Positions 46,175 to 55,365 of a stretch of 64,000 nucleotides of DNA are shown here, in pieces. Origin of the DNA: an uncultured Bacteroides sp. (GTDB lineage Bacteria > Bacillota > Clostridia > Lachnospirales > Lachnospiraceae); NCBI GenBank assembly GCA_945913015.1, contig CAMECH010000004.1, positions 1-64,000 on the forward strand, in the 5' to 3' direction. A model generated the notes under the pieces. It saw only the letters and a program-made list of their open reading frames with translations, was not told the origin of the DNA and ran no database searches. Numbering within the stretch: the stretch's first letter is position 1; every line of letters begins with the position of its first letter. Position numbers and translations under genes: made by a program.

Positions 46175-47419
46175 ATGCCTGAGCATATTCATAACGGACG
46201 TAATATAGAATTATTAATACCTGCAAGCAGTCTTGAGGTATTAAAGATTGCGGTTGTGTTTGGCGCGGATGCTGTATATATTGGCGGAGAGGCCTTCGGA
46301 CTTCGTGCAAAGGCAAAGAATTTTACGCTTGATGAGATGAAGCAGGGGGTTGAGTTCGCACATGCACATGATGTAAAGGTTTATGTGACGGCGAATATAC
46401 TTGCCCATAATGATGATTTGGATGGAGCCAGACAGTATTTTGTAGAACTGAAAGAAGTCGGAATGGATGCTCTTATAATATCTGATCCGGGTATGTTTAC
46501 AATTGCAAAGGAAATCCTTCCGGATATTGATATTCATATAAGCACTCAGGCTAACAATACTAATTATGCGACTTTTAATTTCTGGTACCGGATGGGAGCA
46601 AAGCGTGTTGTTACTGCAAGAGAGCTTTCACTTGAGGAGATTCTTGAAATAAGAAAAAATATTCCTGATGATATGGAGATAGAAACATTTATTCATGGAG
46701 CAATGTGCATATCATATTCGGGACGCTGCCTTCTGAGCAGTTTTATGGCGGGCAGGGATGCCAATCAGGGAGCATGTACACATCCGTGCCGTTGGAAATA
46801 TTCGGTTGTGGAGGAATCAAGGCCGGGAGAATATATGCCTGTTTTTGAAAATGAGAGAGGCACATATATTTTTAATTCAAAGGATTTGTGTATGATTGAG
46901 CATATTCCTGAGATGGTTGAGTCTGGAATTGACAGCTTTAAAATAGAAGGACGCATGAAAACGGCGCTTTATGTGGCAACCGTGGCAAGGACATACAGAC
47001 TGGCGATTGATGATTATCTGCGTGACCCGGAATATTATAAGAGCCGCATAGGATTTTATAAGTCCGAAATTTCAAAATGCACGTACAGGCAGTATACAAC
47101 AGGTTTCTTTTTCGGGAAGCCTGATGAAAATACACAGATATATGACAGTAACACATATGAGCATGAGTACACTTATCTCGGAATAGTGGGAGAATGTGAC
47201 GGCAATGGGCATTACAGTGTTGAACAGCGCAATAAGTTCAGTGTCGGCGAAACTATCGAGGTTATGAAGCCGGACGGGGAAAATATTGAATGTACTGTAA
47301 AGGCAATCACTGATGAAGATGGCAATCCGATGGAAAGCGCACCGCATCCAAAGCAGAAGCTGTGGATTGACCTCGGAACAAAGCTTGAACAATACGATAT
47401 ACTGAGACGACGCGAATAA
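46175..47419 (+). CDS. U32 peptidase family protein (TrhP-like tRNA hydroxylation)
   Basis: 414 residues with ELLIPASSLEVLKIAVVFGADAVYIGG and FIHGAMCISYSGRCLLSSFMAGRDANQG as split family blocks, Cys residues in CISYSGRC and ACTHPCRW that probably hold an iron-sulfur cluster, and the FKIEGRMK motif. TrhP proteins use prephenate to form ho5U34. Bacillus has two adjacent genes; only one is present here. It sits 16 bases after trmR, so the pair likely makes mo5U34. Confidence 0.9.
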   Translation: MPEHIHNGRNIELLIPASSLEVLKIAVVFGADAVYIGGEAFGLRAKAKNFTLDEMKQGVEFAHAHDVKVYVTANILAHNDDLDGARQYFVELKEVGMDALIISDPGMFTIAKEILPDIDIHISTQANNTNYATFNFWYRMGAKRVVTARELSLEEILEIRKNIPDDMEIETFIHGAMCISYSGRCLLSSFMAGRDANQGACTHPCRWKYSVVEESRPGEYMPVFENERGTYIFNSKDLCMIEHIPEMVESGIDSFKIEGRMKTALYVATVARTYRLAIDDYLRDPEYYKSRIGFYKSEISKCTYRQYTTGFFFGKPDENTQIYDSNTYEHEYTYLGIVGECDGNGHYSVEQRNKFSVGETIEVMKPDGENIECTVKAITDEDGNPMESAPHPKQKLWIDLGTKLEQYDILRRRE

Positions 47420-47498
47420 TTATCAATTATTTGGAAAAGCAACATATGGCACTTTACCACATAGTATATATTAATGGATGTGGTGAGGTGCCTTTCTT

Positions 47499-48128
47499 GT
47501 GAAAACATTTGAAAAGCCGTTGACTTGTGCCGAAGAAAAATATTATTTGCAAAAGTGCAGGGAAGGCGACCAGGAGGCCAGGAATAAGCTTATTGAAAAG
47601 AATATGAGGCTTGTTGCGCATATTGTAAAAAAATATGCATCACCCGAAAGGGATATTGAAGATTTATTGTCGGTCGGCACCATAGGCCTTATAAAAGCCG
47701 TAAACACATTTGACATGGATAAAAGTATCAGGCTGGCAACATATGCTGCCAAATGCATTGATAATGAGCTTCTGATGCTGCTTAGAACGGACAAAAGAAG
47801 AAATCGTGAAATGTCAATTTATGAGCCTATAGGAAAAGATAAAGAGGGAAATGAGATTAATCTCATGGAGGTCATCGGGGCGAGTGAGGACACTGTTGTT
47901 GAAGATTATGAGCTGAGGCAGAATGTAAAAAAACTGTATGAATCGATTGAAAACAGGCTTACGCCAAGAGAGCGTGAAATTATTATATTAAGATACGGAT
48001 TATACGGAAATGAAGAGGTAACTCAGCGTGAGATTGCGTCAAGAATGAATATAAGCAGAAGTTATGTAAGCCGAATAGAAAAGCGTGCACTTGAAAAAAT
48101 GAAAATAGATTTTACCAATTTTACGTAA
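47499..48128 (+). CDS. sigK: Sporulation sigma factor SigK, without pro-sequence
   Basis: Late mother-cell sigma factor, 209 residues. LIEKNMRLVAHIVKKY, DLLSVGTIGLIKAVNTFD, LATYAAKCIDNE, PIGKDKEGNEI and SRSYVSRIEKRALEKM match SigK closely. The start is GTG 47499, with GAGGTG near 47485. An in-frame stop at 47484 rules out a longer N-terminus, so the hydrophobic pro-peptide of Bacillus pro-SigK is missing, as in Clostridioides difficile. The gene is uninterrupted by a skin element. Confidence 0.94.
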   Translation: MKTFEKPLTCAEEKYYLQKCREGDQEARNKLIEKNMRLVAHIVKKYASPERDIEDLLSVGTIGLIKAVNTFDMDKSIRLATYAAKCIDNELLMLLRTDKRRNREMSIYEPIGKDKEGNEINLMEVIGASEDTVVEDYELRQNVKKLYESIENRLTPREREIIILRYGLYGNEEVTQREIASRMNISRSYVSRIEKRALEKMKIDFTNFT

Positions 48129-48135
48129 AAATTAT

Positions 48136-48164
48136 TTGCTATTGCGAGGATAATAGTATATAAT
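48136..48164 (+). promoter_or_regulatory. Promoter of the DUF6465 gene
   Basis: TTGCTA (48136-48141), a 17-base spacer, TATAAT (48159-48164), 66 bases before the start. Confidence 0.75.
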
Positions 48165-48229
48165 CATTTTTGTATTAATTTATTCAGATAAACGCTAATA
48201 GTATGAATAAGAAGGAATGGTGGTTATTA

Positions 48230-48718
48230 ATGGAAACAAAGACAATTACTAAGACAGAAGAAAAGAAGACTGAGACAAAGGTTACTCCTGCAGTTTCTGA
48301 GACTAAGACTGCAGCTAAAGCTGTGAAGACACCTGCAGAGAAGGCTGTTAAGGGGGCAGACGTAGCTGCAAAGAAGACAGCAAAGGCGGAGACCAAGCCA
48401 GTAAAAGCTGGGAAGGAAGCAGCAAAGCCGGTTGCAAAGAAGGCAGCAAAGCCTGCAGCAAAGAAGGCTGTAAAGCCGGCAGCTAAGACAAAGGCAGCAG
48501 AAAAGACTGCAAAGCCGGCGGCTGATAAGAAGGTTAATATGTTCCTTCAGTATTCAGGCCGTGAGTACAATGCAGAAGAAATCGTTGCAAAGGTTAAGGC
48601 AGCAGCTGCAGCAGAAACAGGAAAGAAGACATTTAAGTCTCTGGACATTTATGTAAAGCCTGAAGAGAATGTTGCATATTATGTTGTTAATGGCAGACCA
48701 GGAAGCGTTCAGCTTTAA
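48230..48718 (+). CDS. DUF6465-type protein with histone H1-like Ala/Lys-rich N-terminus
   Basis: 162 residues. The first roughly 105 residues are an Ala/Lys/Pro/Thr-rich low-complexity region with repeated AAKPAAKKA-like units, strongly basic and similar in composition to histone H1 tails and bacterial Hc1-like proteins. The last roughly 55 residues form a compact domain (MFLQYSGREYNAEEIVAKV, then LDIYVKPEENVAYYVVNG). It may bind nucleic acid; that is inferred from composition. ATG 48230 is preferred over ATG 48203, which has no ribosome site. Own promoter and a hairpin after the gene. Confidence 0.8.
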   Translation: METKTITKTEEKKTETKVTPAVSETKTAAKAVKTPAEKAVKGADVAAKKTAKAETKPVKAGKEAAKPVAKKAAKPAAKKAVKPAAKTKAAEKTAKPAADKKVNMFLQYSGREYNAEEIVAKVKAAAAAETGKKTFKSLDIYVKPEENVAYYVVNGRPGSVQL

Positions 48719-48755
48719 TCAGGTACATATTTTAAGTATTGTAAGATGCAGTTTA

Positions 48756-48789
48756 TTAAGGGGCAGCCGGTTAATTGGGCTGCCCTTAA
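48756..48789 (+). terminator. Hairpin after the DUF6465 gene
   Basis: TTAAGGGGCAGCC (48756-48768) pairs with GGGCTGCCCTTAA (48777-48789) with one bulge. The T-rich part follows only after some bases, so its efficiency is uncertain. Confidence 0.6.
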
Positions 48790-48823
48790 ATATATCATAT
48801 TTTTGTTTTTGAAAAGGCATAAC

Positions 48824-49966
48824 ATGAATAACAGAACCCAAAAAAAGAAACTTAATGTGAAGCCTGTATTTATTACGCTTCTTATTCTGATTACATTCAC
48901 TGTTATACTTGTATTTGTATTTGCCGGCAGTGGCAGGAAAAATGTAAGAATATCGGATTATGTGACATTCTCATACAGTGGTGTTAACGGAGTCGGGGTG
49001 TTGAATTATACGATTGACACCGACAGGTTATATCGGGATATAGCCGGAGATGAAAAAAATGCTGTGCTGCTTAAAAATATTGATATGCTTGTAGACGGAA
49101 TTAAAGTGGTTCCTGACAGAAGTTCAAAATTAAGTAATGGTGAAGAGATAAAAGTAAAAATTGAATATGATGCTGCTCTTGCAGAGAAGGTTGAGTGCCG
49201 GATTACGGGAACGGAATATGTTATTACGGCAGACGGACTTGGAAACGGTGCGATTGTAGATGCATTTTCCAATATAGATGTAGTGGTTGCGGGAATCAGT
49301 CCTGTTGCCTATGCAAATGTCGTTAATAAGTGGCAGGATGAATATTTTAAGAATGTTTCATTTTCCATAGACAAATCAACCGGAATAGCGTTAGGGGATG
49401 TAATTACTGTGACGTGTGAGGCAGACGATGCCGAACTTGCCAATATGGGAGTTTCTATTCTTGAAAAGACAAAGGAATATAAGGTGGACAGGGTGGACTC
49501 ATATGTTAAGTCGGTTGAACAGCTTAACATGCAGGTGATTGAGGAACTTATAAGTGATTGTAAAAATACAATAAAGACAGAGACAGAGGACCTTACCTTC
49601 AGAATGCTTTATAAGGCATCAAGAGACAGCGCATACCTGTTCCAGTACAATAATGAGTGGGTAAATGATACCGTGCTTGCAGATGCACGCTTTCTGTACA
49701 GGCTGGATAACCATGATGTAAGGCAGATGAATTATATTGAACTCATTTTTAAGTCTGATATTTCGAATGGTGCATCAAATATGGATGTATATTTTATATT
49801 TGAATTTGCGGACAGTGTAATTACGGCGGATGGAACATTTCAAATTTCAAGAAATGATTTAAAAAATAAATATGTGTGCGGAACTGATTATAACGATTTA
49901 TTTGGACGGGTTGTACTAAGCAAGGAAAATTCTTATGCAATTTCACAAATAACAGGGCTAAACTGA
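48824..49966 (+). CDS. Membrane-anchored protein of unknown function
   Basis: 380 residues: short basic N-terminus, one membrane helix (about 15-35), then an extracytoplasmic part. The part after the helix (DYVTFSYSGVNGVGVLNY) and a second (ISPVAYANVVN ... FSIDKSTGIALGDVITVTCEADD) look like two related beta-rich modules, followed by a C-terminal alpha/beta domain. The SGVNGVG style resembles modules in zinc-ribbon-linked membrane proteins of Lachnospiraceae. I do not recognise a named function. ATG 48824 is chosen because the preceding hairpin at 48756-48789 makes the in-frame upstream codons unlikely, and AAAAGG lies seven bases before it. Confidence 0.78.
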   Translation: MNNRTQKKKLNVKPVFITLLILITFTVILVFVFAGSGRKNVRISDYVTFSYSGVNGVGVLNYTIDTDRLYRDIAGDEKNAVLLKNIDMLVDGIKVVPDRSSKLSNGEEIKVKIEYDAALAEKVECRITGTEYVITADGLGNGAIVDAFSNIDVVVAGISPVAYANVVNKWQDEYFKNVSFSIDKSTGIALGDVITVTCEADDAELANMGVSILEKTKEYKVDRVDSYVKSVEQLNMQVIEELISDCKNTIKTETEDLTFRMLYKASRDSAYLFQYNNEWVNDTVLADARFLYRLDNHDVRQMNYIELIFKSDISNGASNMDVYFIFEFADSVITADGTFQISRNDLKNKYVCGTDYNDLFGRVVLSKENSYAISQITGLN

Positions 49967-49995
49967 TTGAAAATTTTTGCATTTTGTACTATAAT
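49967..49995 (+). promoter_or_regulatory. Promoter of pilB-pilT
   Basis: TTGAAA (49967-49972), a 17-base spacer, TATAAT (49990-49995), 48 bases before pilB. Confidence 0.8.
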
Positions 49996-50042
49996 TTCAG
50001 TATTATGATTGGCTGTTTATTTTTTCAGCGGAAAGAGGGAGC

Positions 50043-51743
50043 ATGAATTACAGAAAGAAAATCAGACTTGGCGATGTCCTGATGAACAGGGGGTTAATTG
50101 ACCAGAATCAGCTTAACATGGCACTTAAAGAGCAGAAAGAAAAAGGCCGCATGCTCGGAGAAATGCTGGTAGAGCTTGGATATGTTACACAGGAAAAAAT
50201 TAATGACATACTGTGCGAAATGCTTAACATTAAGTTTATAGATTTGCAGGTAGAGGAGCCTGAAGAGAACGTAATCGGACTGATTCCAGAGGAAGTAATG
50301 CGTAAGTATACTCTGGTTCCGATGCGTTATGATAAGACTAATGCAGGCGTTATTCAGGTCGCAATGGCAGACCCTATGAACATTCTTGCAATGGATGATA
50401 TTAACATTATCACAGGCAAGCAGGTTATGCCGTTCCTTGCCAATGCGTCGGATATTCGTGCATATTTTGATAAGGTGTTCGGTAAGAAACAGGCACAGAA
50501 CATCGCAGAGATGTACAAGAAGGAACAGGGGCTTATTCAGGAGGAAAGCGAAGAGGAGAAGCTTCGTAAAGAGGATGTAGAGAATGCGCCAATCGTTCAG
50601 CTTGTTAACGGAATTATTGAGCAGGCGGCAAGACAGAGAGCTTCCGATATACATATTGAACCTTTTGAAATGTCAATACGCGTGCGTTATCGTGTCGACG
50701 GTGTGCTTCGTGAAGTAATCGAGTACGATAAATCTCTTATGGGCGCTATCACAGCCAGACTTAAAATTATGTCAGGCATGGATATTTCGGAGAAGCGTAA
50801 ACCTCAGGACGGACGTATTACAATTGTTGTAGACGGAAGGGAATATGATATCCGTGTTTCCAATCTTCCTACTGTATATGGCGAGAAAGTCGTTATGCGA
50901 CTTGCATCAAAAGAAGGATTTAAGAAGCAGAAGAGTGACCTTGGTCTTACTCCGGAGGATCTTATTAAATTCGATAATATTCTTAAGAATCCGCATGGTA
51001 TTATCCTTGTAACGGGACCTACAGGTAGTGGTAAATCTACAACGCTTTATACGGCGCTCAGTTCACTTAACAGTGAAGAGGTTAATATTATCACGGTAGA
51101 AGACCCTGTCGAGGCCAATATTGACGGTATCAACCAGGTTCAGGTTAATAATAAGGCAGATATGACATTTGCAAATGCACTTCGTTCTATCCTGCGACAG
51201 GACCCGGATATTATCATGATTGGTGAGATTCGAGATTCAGAAACTGCTGAGATTGCGGTACGAGCATCTATCACAGGTCACCTTGTTGTTAGTACACTGC
51301 ATACAAACAGTACTGCCAATTCAATTTCACGTCTTGCAGACATGGGAATTGAGCCTTATCTTATTGCCGATTCACTTGTTGGTATTATTGCACAGCGACT
51401 TGTCCGCAGATTGTGTGAGTGCAAGAAGCCAAGACTTGCAACTGCTGAGGAGAAGACGGAGCTTGAGGTGGATCCGACAGAAGATATAGTTTTGTATGAG
51501 CCATGCGGCTGTAAGATGTGTGACAATACAGGTTATAAAGGACGTATCGGTATCTATGAGATTATGACAATTACTCCAAAGATTAAATCCATGATATCAA
51601 GGGGAAATTCGGCTGATGAGATTAAAGAGAAGGCCATTGAGGAAGGTATGAGTACACTTAAGGCTTCAGCAGCTAAATATGTTCTTGATGGAACAACATC
51701 AATTTCTGAAATGATTAAAGTAACATATGAAGTAGAAAAGTAA
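50043..51743 (+). CDS. pilB: Type IV pilus assembly ATPase PilB (GspE/PulE family)
   Basis: 566 residues. The N-terminal GspE/MshE-type domain (LGDVLMNRGLIDQNQLNMAL ... ELGYVTQEKI) is followed by the ATPase core with Walker A GPTGSGKSTTLY near 325, an Asp box and Walker B DPDIIMIGEIRD, then a Cys zinc site (CECKK ... CGCKMCDNTGYKGRIG). It powers pilus extension. Followed 23 bases later by pilT. Confidence 0.95.
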   Translation: MNYRKKIRLGDVLMNRGLIDQNQLNMALKEQKEKGRMLGEMLVELGYVTQEKINDILCEMLNIKFIDLQVEEPEENVIGLIPEEVMRKYTLVPMRYDKTNAGVIQVAMADPMNILAMDDINIITGKQVMPFLANASDIRAYFDKVFGKKQAQNIAEMYKKEQGLIQEESEEEKLRKEDVENAPIVQLVNGIIEQAARQRASDIHIEPFEMSIRVRYRVDGVLREVIEYDKSLMGAITARLKIMSGMDISEKRKPQDGRITIVVDGREYDIRVSNLPTVYGEKVVMRLASKEGFKKQKSDLGLTPEDLIKFDNILKNPHGIILVTGPTGSGKSTTLYTALSSLNSEEVNIITVEDPVEANIDGINQVQVNNKADMTFANALRSILRQDPDIIMIGEIRDSETAEIAVRASITGHLVVSTLHTNSTANSISRLADMGIEPYLIADSLVGIIAQRLVRRLCECKKPRLATAEEKTELEVDPTEDIVLYEPCGCKMCDNTGYKGRIGIYEIMTITPKIKSMISRGNSADEIKEKAIEEGMSTLKASAAKYVLDGTTSISEMIKVTYEVEK

Positions 51744-51766
51744 TCTTTACCAGGGGGATATGAAAA

Positions 51767-52849
51767 ATGGTTGTTGATTTAGCTACAGTTGAGCAGCTTC
51801 TCAATGCAGGAAAGAATATGGGCGCATCTGATATTCATATTACAGTAGGTGTTCCGCCTATGGTGAGAGTCAATGGTGCATTGATTCCGCTTGACTATCC
51901 GAGACTTATGCCGGAGGATTCCGAAAGAATAGTCACAAGTCTTATGAATGAGAAACAGCGTGAAATATTTGAAGAGAAAGGAGAGGTTGACTTTTCTTTT
52001 TCACTTCATAAACAGGGGCGTTTCCGTGTAAATGCTTTTAAACAGAGAGGCTCTGCTGCGTGTGCGCTGCGTATTGTAGGAATGACAATTCCAAAGCCTG
52101 AACAGCTTGGACTTTCAGAAGAGGTTATTGACCTTTATAAGAAAAAGAGGGGACTTGTGCTTGTAACAGGTCCTACAGGAAGCGGTAAGTCTACAACGCT
52201 TGCTTCTATTATTGATAAGATTAACGATGCGCGTGATGCACACGTAATTACACTTGAAGACCCGATTGAGTACCTGCACCAGCACAGAAAGTCTATGATT
52301 AACCAAAGGGAGATAGGACTTGACTCAATGTCGTATGCTGCAGCGTTAAGAGCGGCACTTCGTGAGGATCCTGATGTAATCCTCGTAGGTGAGATGCGTG
52401 ATCTTGAGACGATTTCTACGGCAATCACAGCGGCTGAAACAGGACATCTTGTGCTTTCAACACTGCATACGATCGGTGCGGCAGCGACTATCGACCGTAT
52501 TATTGACGTATTCCCGCCGCATCAGCAGCAACAGATAAGAGTACAGCTCGCAATGGTTCTTGAAGCTGTAATTTCACAGCAGCTTCTTCCTACGGCAGAC
52601 AGGAGAGGACGAGTTGCTGCATTTGAGATAATGTTTGCAAATCCGGCTATCAGAAACCTGATTCGTGAGTCAAAGACACCTCAGATTATGAGTATTATCC
52701 AGACCAACCGCAAAGATGGAATGATAACAATGGATGATGCAATCTTTGATTTGTATTACAGAGGATTAATTACACGTGATGATGCAATTACATTTGCACA
52801 GGATGCATCGTTCCTTATGAAGAAAATTCCGGGAAATTCACAATATTGA
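51767..52849 (+). CDS. pilT: Type IV pilus retraction ATPase PilT
   Basis: A 360-residue PilT-type ATPase: SDIHITVGVPPMVRVNG N-terminal domain, Walker A GPTGSGKSTTLA near 133, Asp-box segment, HRKSMINQREIG, Walker B DPDVILVGEMRD and the AIRNLIRE motif typical of PilT retraction motors. No pilin, PilC platform, prepilin peptidase or PilM-O genes follow; a terminator closes the unit. Confidence 0.95.
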   Translation: MVVDLATVEQLLNAGKNMGASDIHITVGVPPMVRVNGALIPLDYPRLMPEDSERIVTSLMNEKQREIFEEKGEVDFSFSLHKQGRFRVNAFKQRGSAACALRIVGMTIPKPEQLGLSEEVIDLYKKKRGLVLVTGPTGSGKSTTLASIIDKINDARDAHVITLEDPIEYLHQHRKSMINQREIGLDSMSYAAALRAALREDPDVILVGEMRDLETISTAITAAETGHLVLSTLHTIGAAATIDRIIDVFPPHQQQQIRVQLAMVLEAVISQQLLPTADRRGRVAAFEIMFANPAIRNLIRESKTPQIMSIIQTNRKDGMITMDDAIFDLYYRGLITRDDAITFAQDASFLMKKIPGNSQY

Positions 52850-52870
52850 TTCTTAAGGGAACACAAAATA

Positions 52871-52928
52871 AAACTGCCGCCTTACAATAAGCTGCCATAT
52901 CGGGCAGACTGTTGCAAGGCGGCAGTTT
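52871..52928. terminator. Bidirectional terminator between pilT and the deacetylase gene
   Basis: A perfect 13-bp outer stem AAACTGCCGCCTT (52871-52883) and its complement (52916-52928), with a smaller CTGCC/GGCAG stem inside. The minus-strand side is followed by a T-rich TATTTTGTG. Confidence 0.85.
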
Positions 52929-52946
52929 GTTTCAGATGAGTTTGTT

Positions 52947-53831
52947 TTAAATGTCAAACTGCTTTAAATTGAAAGTGGTTCCACCCTTTACTTCAACAAC
53001 ATTGGTATCGTTAACGATAAGCCATGCCGATGCGGCAGAAGGGTTGTAAACAAAGCTTAAATCAGCGGCAAACTGAAGACGGTCAAATACATCCATGTAA
53101 TCAACAATTTCAATATTGGTTGCGTACCATATATCATCCTGTCCGCCAATCATTGCACAAAAATCTTCTATTAAATCCCAGTTATTGTCATTGTCAAATT
53201 CATAGCTGTGACCCCATACATACATCATATAGAGGTATTGTTTTTTGTAAAGCGCTTTGAAATTCTCACCAAACTTCATTAAATTATGATTGTGGTGACA
53301 GGTTGCCTTCCATTCCATAAAGTCAGCAGGAAGTGAAAATCCGGTCTCATCACCGACAGGAACTAACCCTTGCGCATCATTGTTGGAAAGATTGGTTGCG
53401 TGTACCATTGCATAGGAATCACCTACTGCGCGTCCGTATACAAATCCGAGACTCTTGGCCAGTTCACCTATGCGTTTGCTGTATGAGCCGTTAGGATAGG
53501 CAATTCCACGGATAGGATAGCCCATGACGCTTTCAAGGAATTTACGGTCTTCAAGAAGCTCCTGAACGACCTCAACGGAAGGACAACGGTCAATTGTAGG
53601 GTGTGTCAGCGTGTGTGCGGCAACTTCATGACCTTTATATAATTCTTTCCATTCAGAAGGGTCGATGCGCTTTCCGTCATTATATAAACCAGCATTAATA
53701 TTAAATGTTCCGCGAATTCCGTATTTGTTGAAAATTTCAACAAGCTTTCTGTCTGCAAACTTACCGTCATCATAGCTCATAGTAAGTACTTTATGCTTTC
53801 CTCCGGGAAAAGCTTTATAAATCTTTATCAT
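52947..53831 (-). CDS. Polysaccharide deacetylase family protein, cytoplasmic type
   Basis: 294 residues of the NodB/CE4 fold: SYDDG (D21, D22; catalytic base and metal), AHTLTHP (H73, H77; metal) and later YPNGSYSKRIGELAK. A C-terminal extension of about 60 residues is beta-rich. There is no signal peptide or membrane anchor, so unlike PgdA-type wall deacetylases it probably acts inside the cell on a soluble sugar or oligosaccharide (inference). GAAAGGA precedes the ATG. Confidence 0.85.
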   Translation of the reverse strand: MIKIYKAFPGGKHKVLTMSYDDGKFADRKLVEIFNKYGIRGTFNINAGLYNDGKRIDPSEWKELYKGHEVAAHTLTHPTIDRCPSVEVVQELLEDRKFLESVMGYPIRGIAYPNGSYSKRIGELAKSLGFVYGRAVGDSYAMVHATNLSNNDAQGLVPVGDETGFSLPADFMEWKATCHHNHNLMKFGENFKALYKKQYLYMMYVWGHSYEFDNDNNWDLIEDFCAMIGGQDDIWYATNIEIVDYMDVFDRLQFAADLSFVYNPSAASAWLIVNDTNVVEVKGGTTFNLKQFDI

Positions 53832-53940
53832 ATTGAACGAATCCTTTCAGCACAAAAATGTATAAGCTGATTATAATATAAATATTTATAAAATAAAAGA
53901 AAAAATTTCAGTAGTTGTTTCAACGTTCATTGAAATATTT

Positions 53941-55206
53941 TTAATTTATTTGAAGGGTAAATGTATTAACGGCATTTCTCAAACAGTAAAGAAAGTCAAT
54001 ACGGCTGACCGAAGTTTTTGAATAAATCGGAAGCTGTGTATACAGTGTATCATTTATAAAAATATTTACTTTCCCGACAATATCTCCGGCGGCTATGGGA
54101 GCATCAATGCATTCGGGAAGGTCATATGTAGTGTTGATGACATCATTTTCGCTTGTCAGAAGTACGAGGCTGTCGGGAATGTATGTTGATATTGAAGAAG
54201 TTATGCCGTTGGATACAGAAACATCCCTGTAATTGTCAACGGGGGTAAATACCTCTGTGTTAAAATAGCTTGAATTCGCATATTCCAAAAGCTTTCGGGT
54301 GTCTTTCCATTTATAGGTTTTGTTGTTTGGCCATCCGCAGGCAAGCACTACACTGACAAATTTTCTTCCGTCACGTTCAAATGCACACACATAGCAGTAT
54401 CCGGCATCTCCGGTAAAACCGGTCTTGCCTGCAATTACTCCGTCCATCATGTTAAGGAAAGCATTGGTGTTATGTACGCTTCTTGTTGTCCGGCCGCTGA
54501 CATTTGTAAATGAATGGCTCTGTGTACCGGCTATCTTAAGAAAAGTTTCGTTTCTGATACATTCTGCCATAATTCTTGCAAGGTCGACGGCGGTGGTTGA
54601 GTGAAAGCCTTCATCATCTGATGCGTCAAGACCGTTAGGAGTAATGAAATGAGTGTCATTACAACCAAGACTTTTTGCGCGCAAGTTCATTGCGCCCGCA
54701 AATATTCTGACAAGTTCAAGACTTTCTTCCTGTGTGCGTTTTGCAGCCTCAGTATATACCTTTCCGGATGACAGATATTTTTCGGCAATATATTCAGCTA
54801 TTGTAACAGCGCTGTCATTGTGGGACTGAAGCATCAGAGAGTAGAGCAGGTCTATTAAATGATACTGTTCGCCTTTGGTTATGTTAAGCTGTACATCGGG
54901 CATTGAGGCGGCATAAGCAGAAACGGTCACAATATCTTCAGGCGCACCCAGCTCAAGGGCCAAAAGGCAAGTCATTATTTTGGTCGTACTGGCATTTGCA
55001 GCCTTTTCATATCCGTTTTTCTCAAACAGGACACGTCCGTTTGATGCATCGATAAGTGCAGAGTATTTTGCGTATAACCGGGACGGCGGCTCGCTGCCGT
55101 AAACGGGCGTGCTTCTGCAAACAGATATAAATGTAATTGTTATTGCTATGACCAGACAAAAAATATTATGTAATGTAGTAGTTTTGTTTTTCAATCTAAT
55201 CCTCAT
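53941..55206 (-). CDS. dacF: D-alanyl-D-alanine carboxypeptidase, DacF type
   Basis: A 421-residue penicillin-binding protein that trims stem pentapeptides. Signal peptide in the first 38 residues, then SxxK (S73-T-T-K76), SxN (S128-H-N130), KTG (261-263) and a C-terminal PBP5-like beta domain. No ribosome site precedes the ATG at 55206, but TTG at 55194 has TGAGGA just upstream and may be the real start, which keeps the signal peptide. DacF-type enzymes often serve sporulation. Confidence 0.92.
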   Translation of the reverse strand: MRIRLKNKTTTLHNIFCLVIAITITFISVCRSTPVYGSEPPSRLYAKYSALIDASNGRVLFEKNGYEKAANASTTKIMTCLLALELGAPEDIVTVSAYAASMPDVQLNITKGEQYHLIDLLYSLMLQSHNDSAVTIAEYIAEKYLSSGKVYTEAAKRTQEESLELVRIFAGAMNLRAKSLGCNDTHFITPNGLDASDDEGFHSTTAVDLARIMAECIRNETFLKIAGTQSHSFTNVSGRTTRSVHNTNAFLNMMDGVIAGKTGFTGDAGYCYVCAFERDGRKFVSVVLACGWPNNKTYKWKDTRKLLEYANSSYFNTEVFTPVDNYRDVSVSNGITSSISTYIPDSLVLLTSENDVINTTYDLPECIDAPIAAGDIVGKVNIFINDTLYTQLPIYSKTSVSRIDFLYCLRNAVNTFTLQIN

Positions 55207-55324
55207 TTAAAATATACGGATTAATATAATATGTGCTTAAAGCATTATAAATATGCATTTGTACAGAGATAAATATAATATCCGTGATGCATTTATTTGA
55301 AACCAATACGCTGTATATGTGGGA

Positions 55325-55339
55325 GTTTTGTGGTATAAT
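55325..55339 (+). promoter_or_regulatory. Extended -10 promoter of tcdA
   Basis: TGGTATAAT at 55331-55339 is an extended -10 element (TGN plus a perfect TATAAT at 55334-55339). No clear -35 is seen. The start codon lies 27 bases downstream. Confidence 0.6.
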
Positions 55340-55365
55340 AAAGTGTCTGAGAAATGGAGGAGATT

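Noticed and set aside
47440..47475. Sigma-E/K-type promoter before sigK (ATAT...CATAGTAT)
   Set aside because: The spacer is about two bases too short for the consensus; evidence too weak to list.
47499..48128. skin-element interruption of sigK
   Set aside because: The gene is continuous and no recombinase is present.
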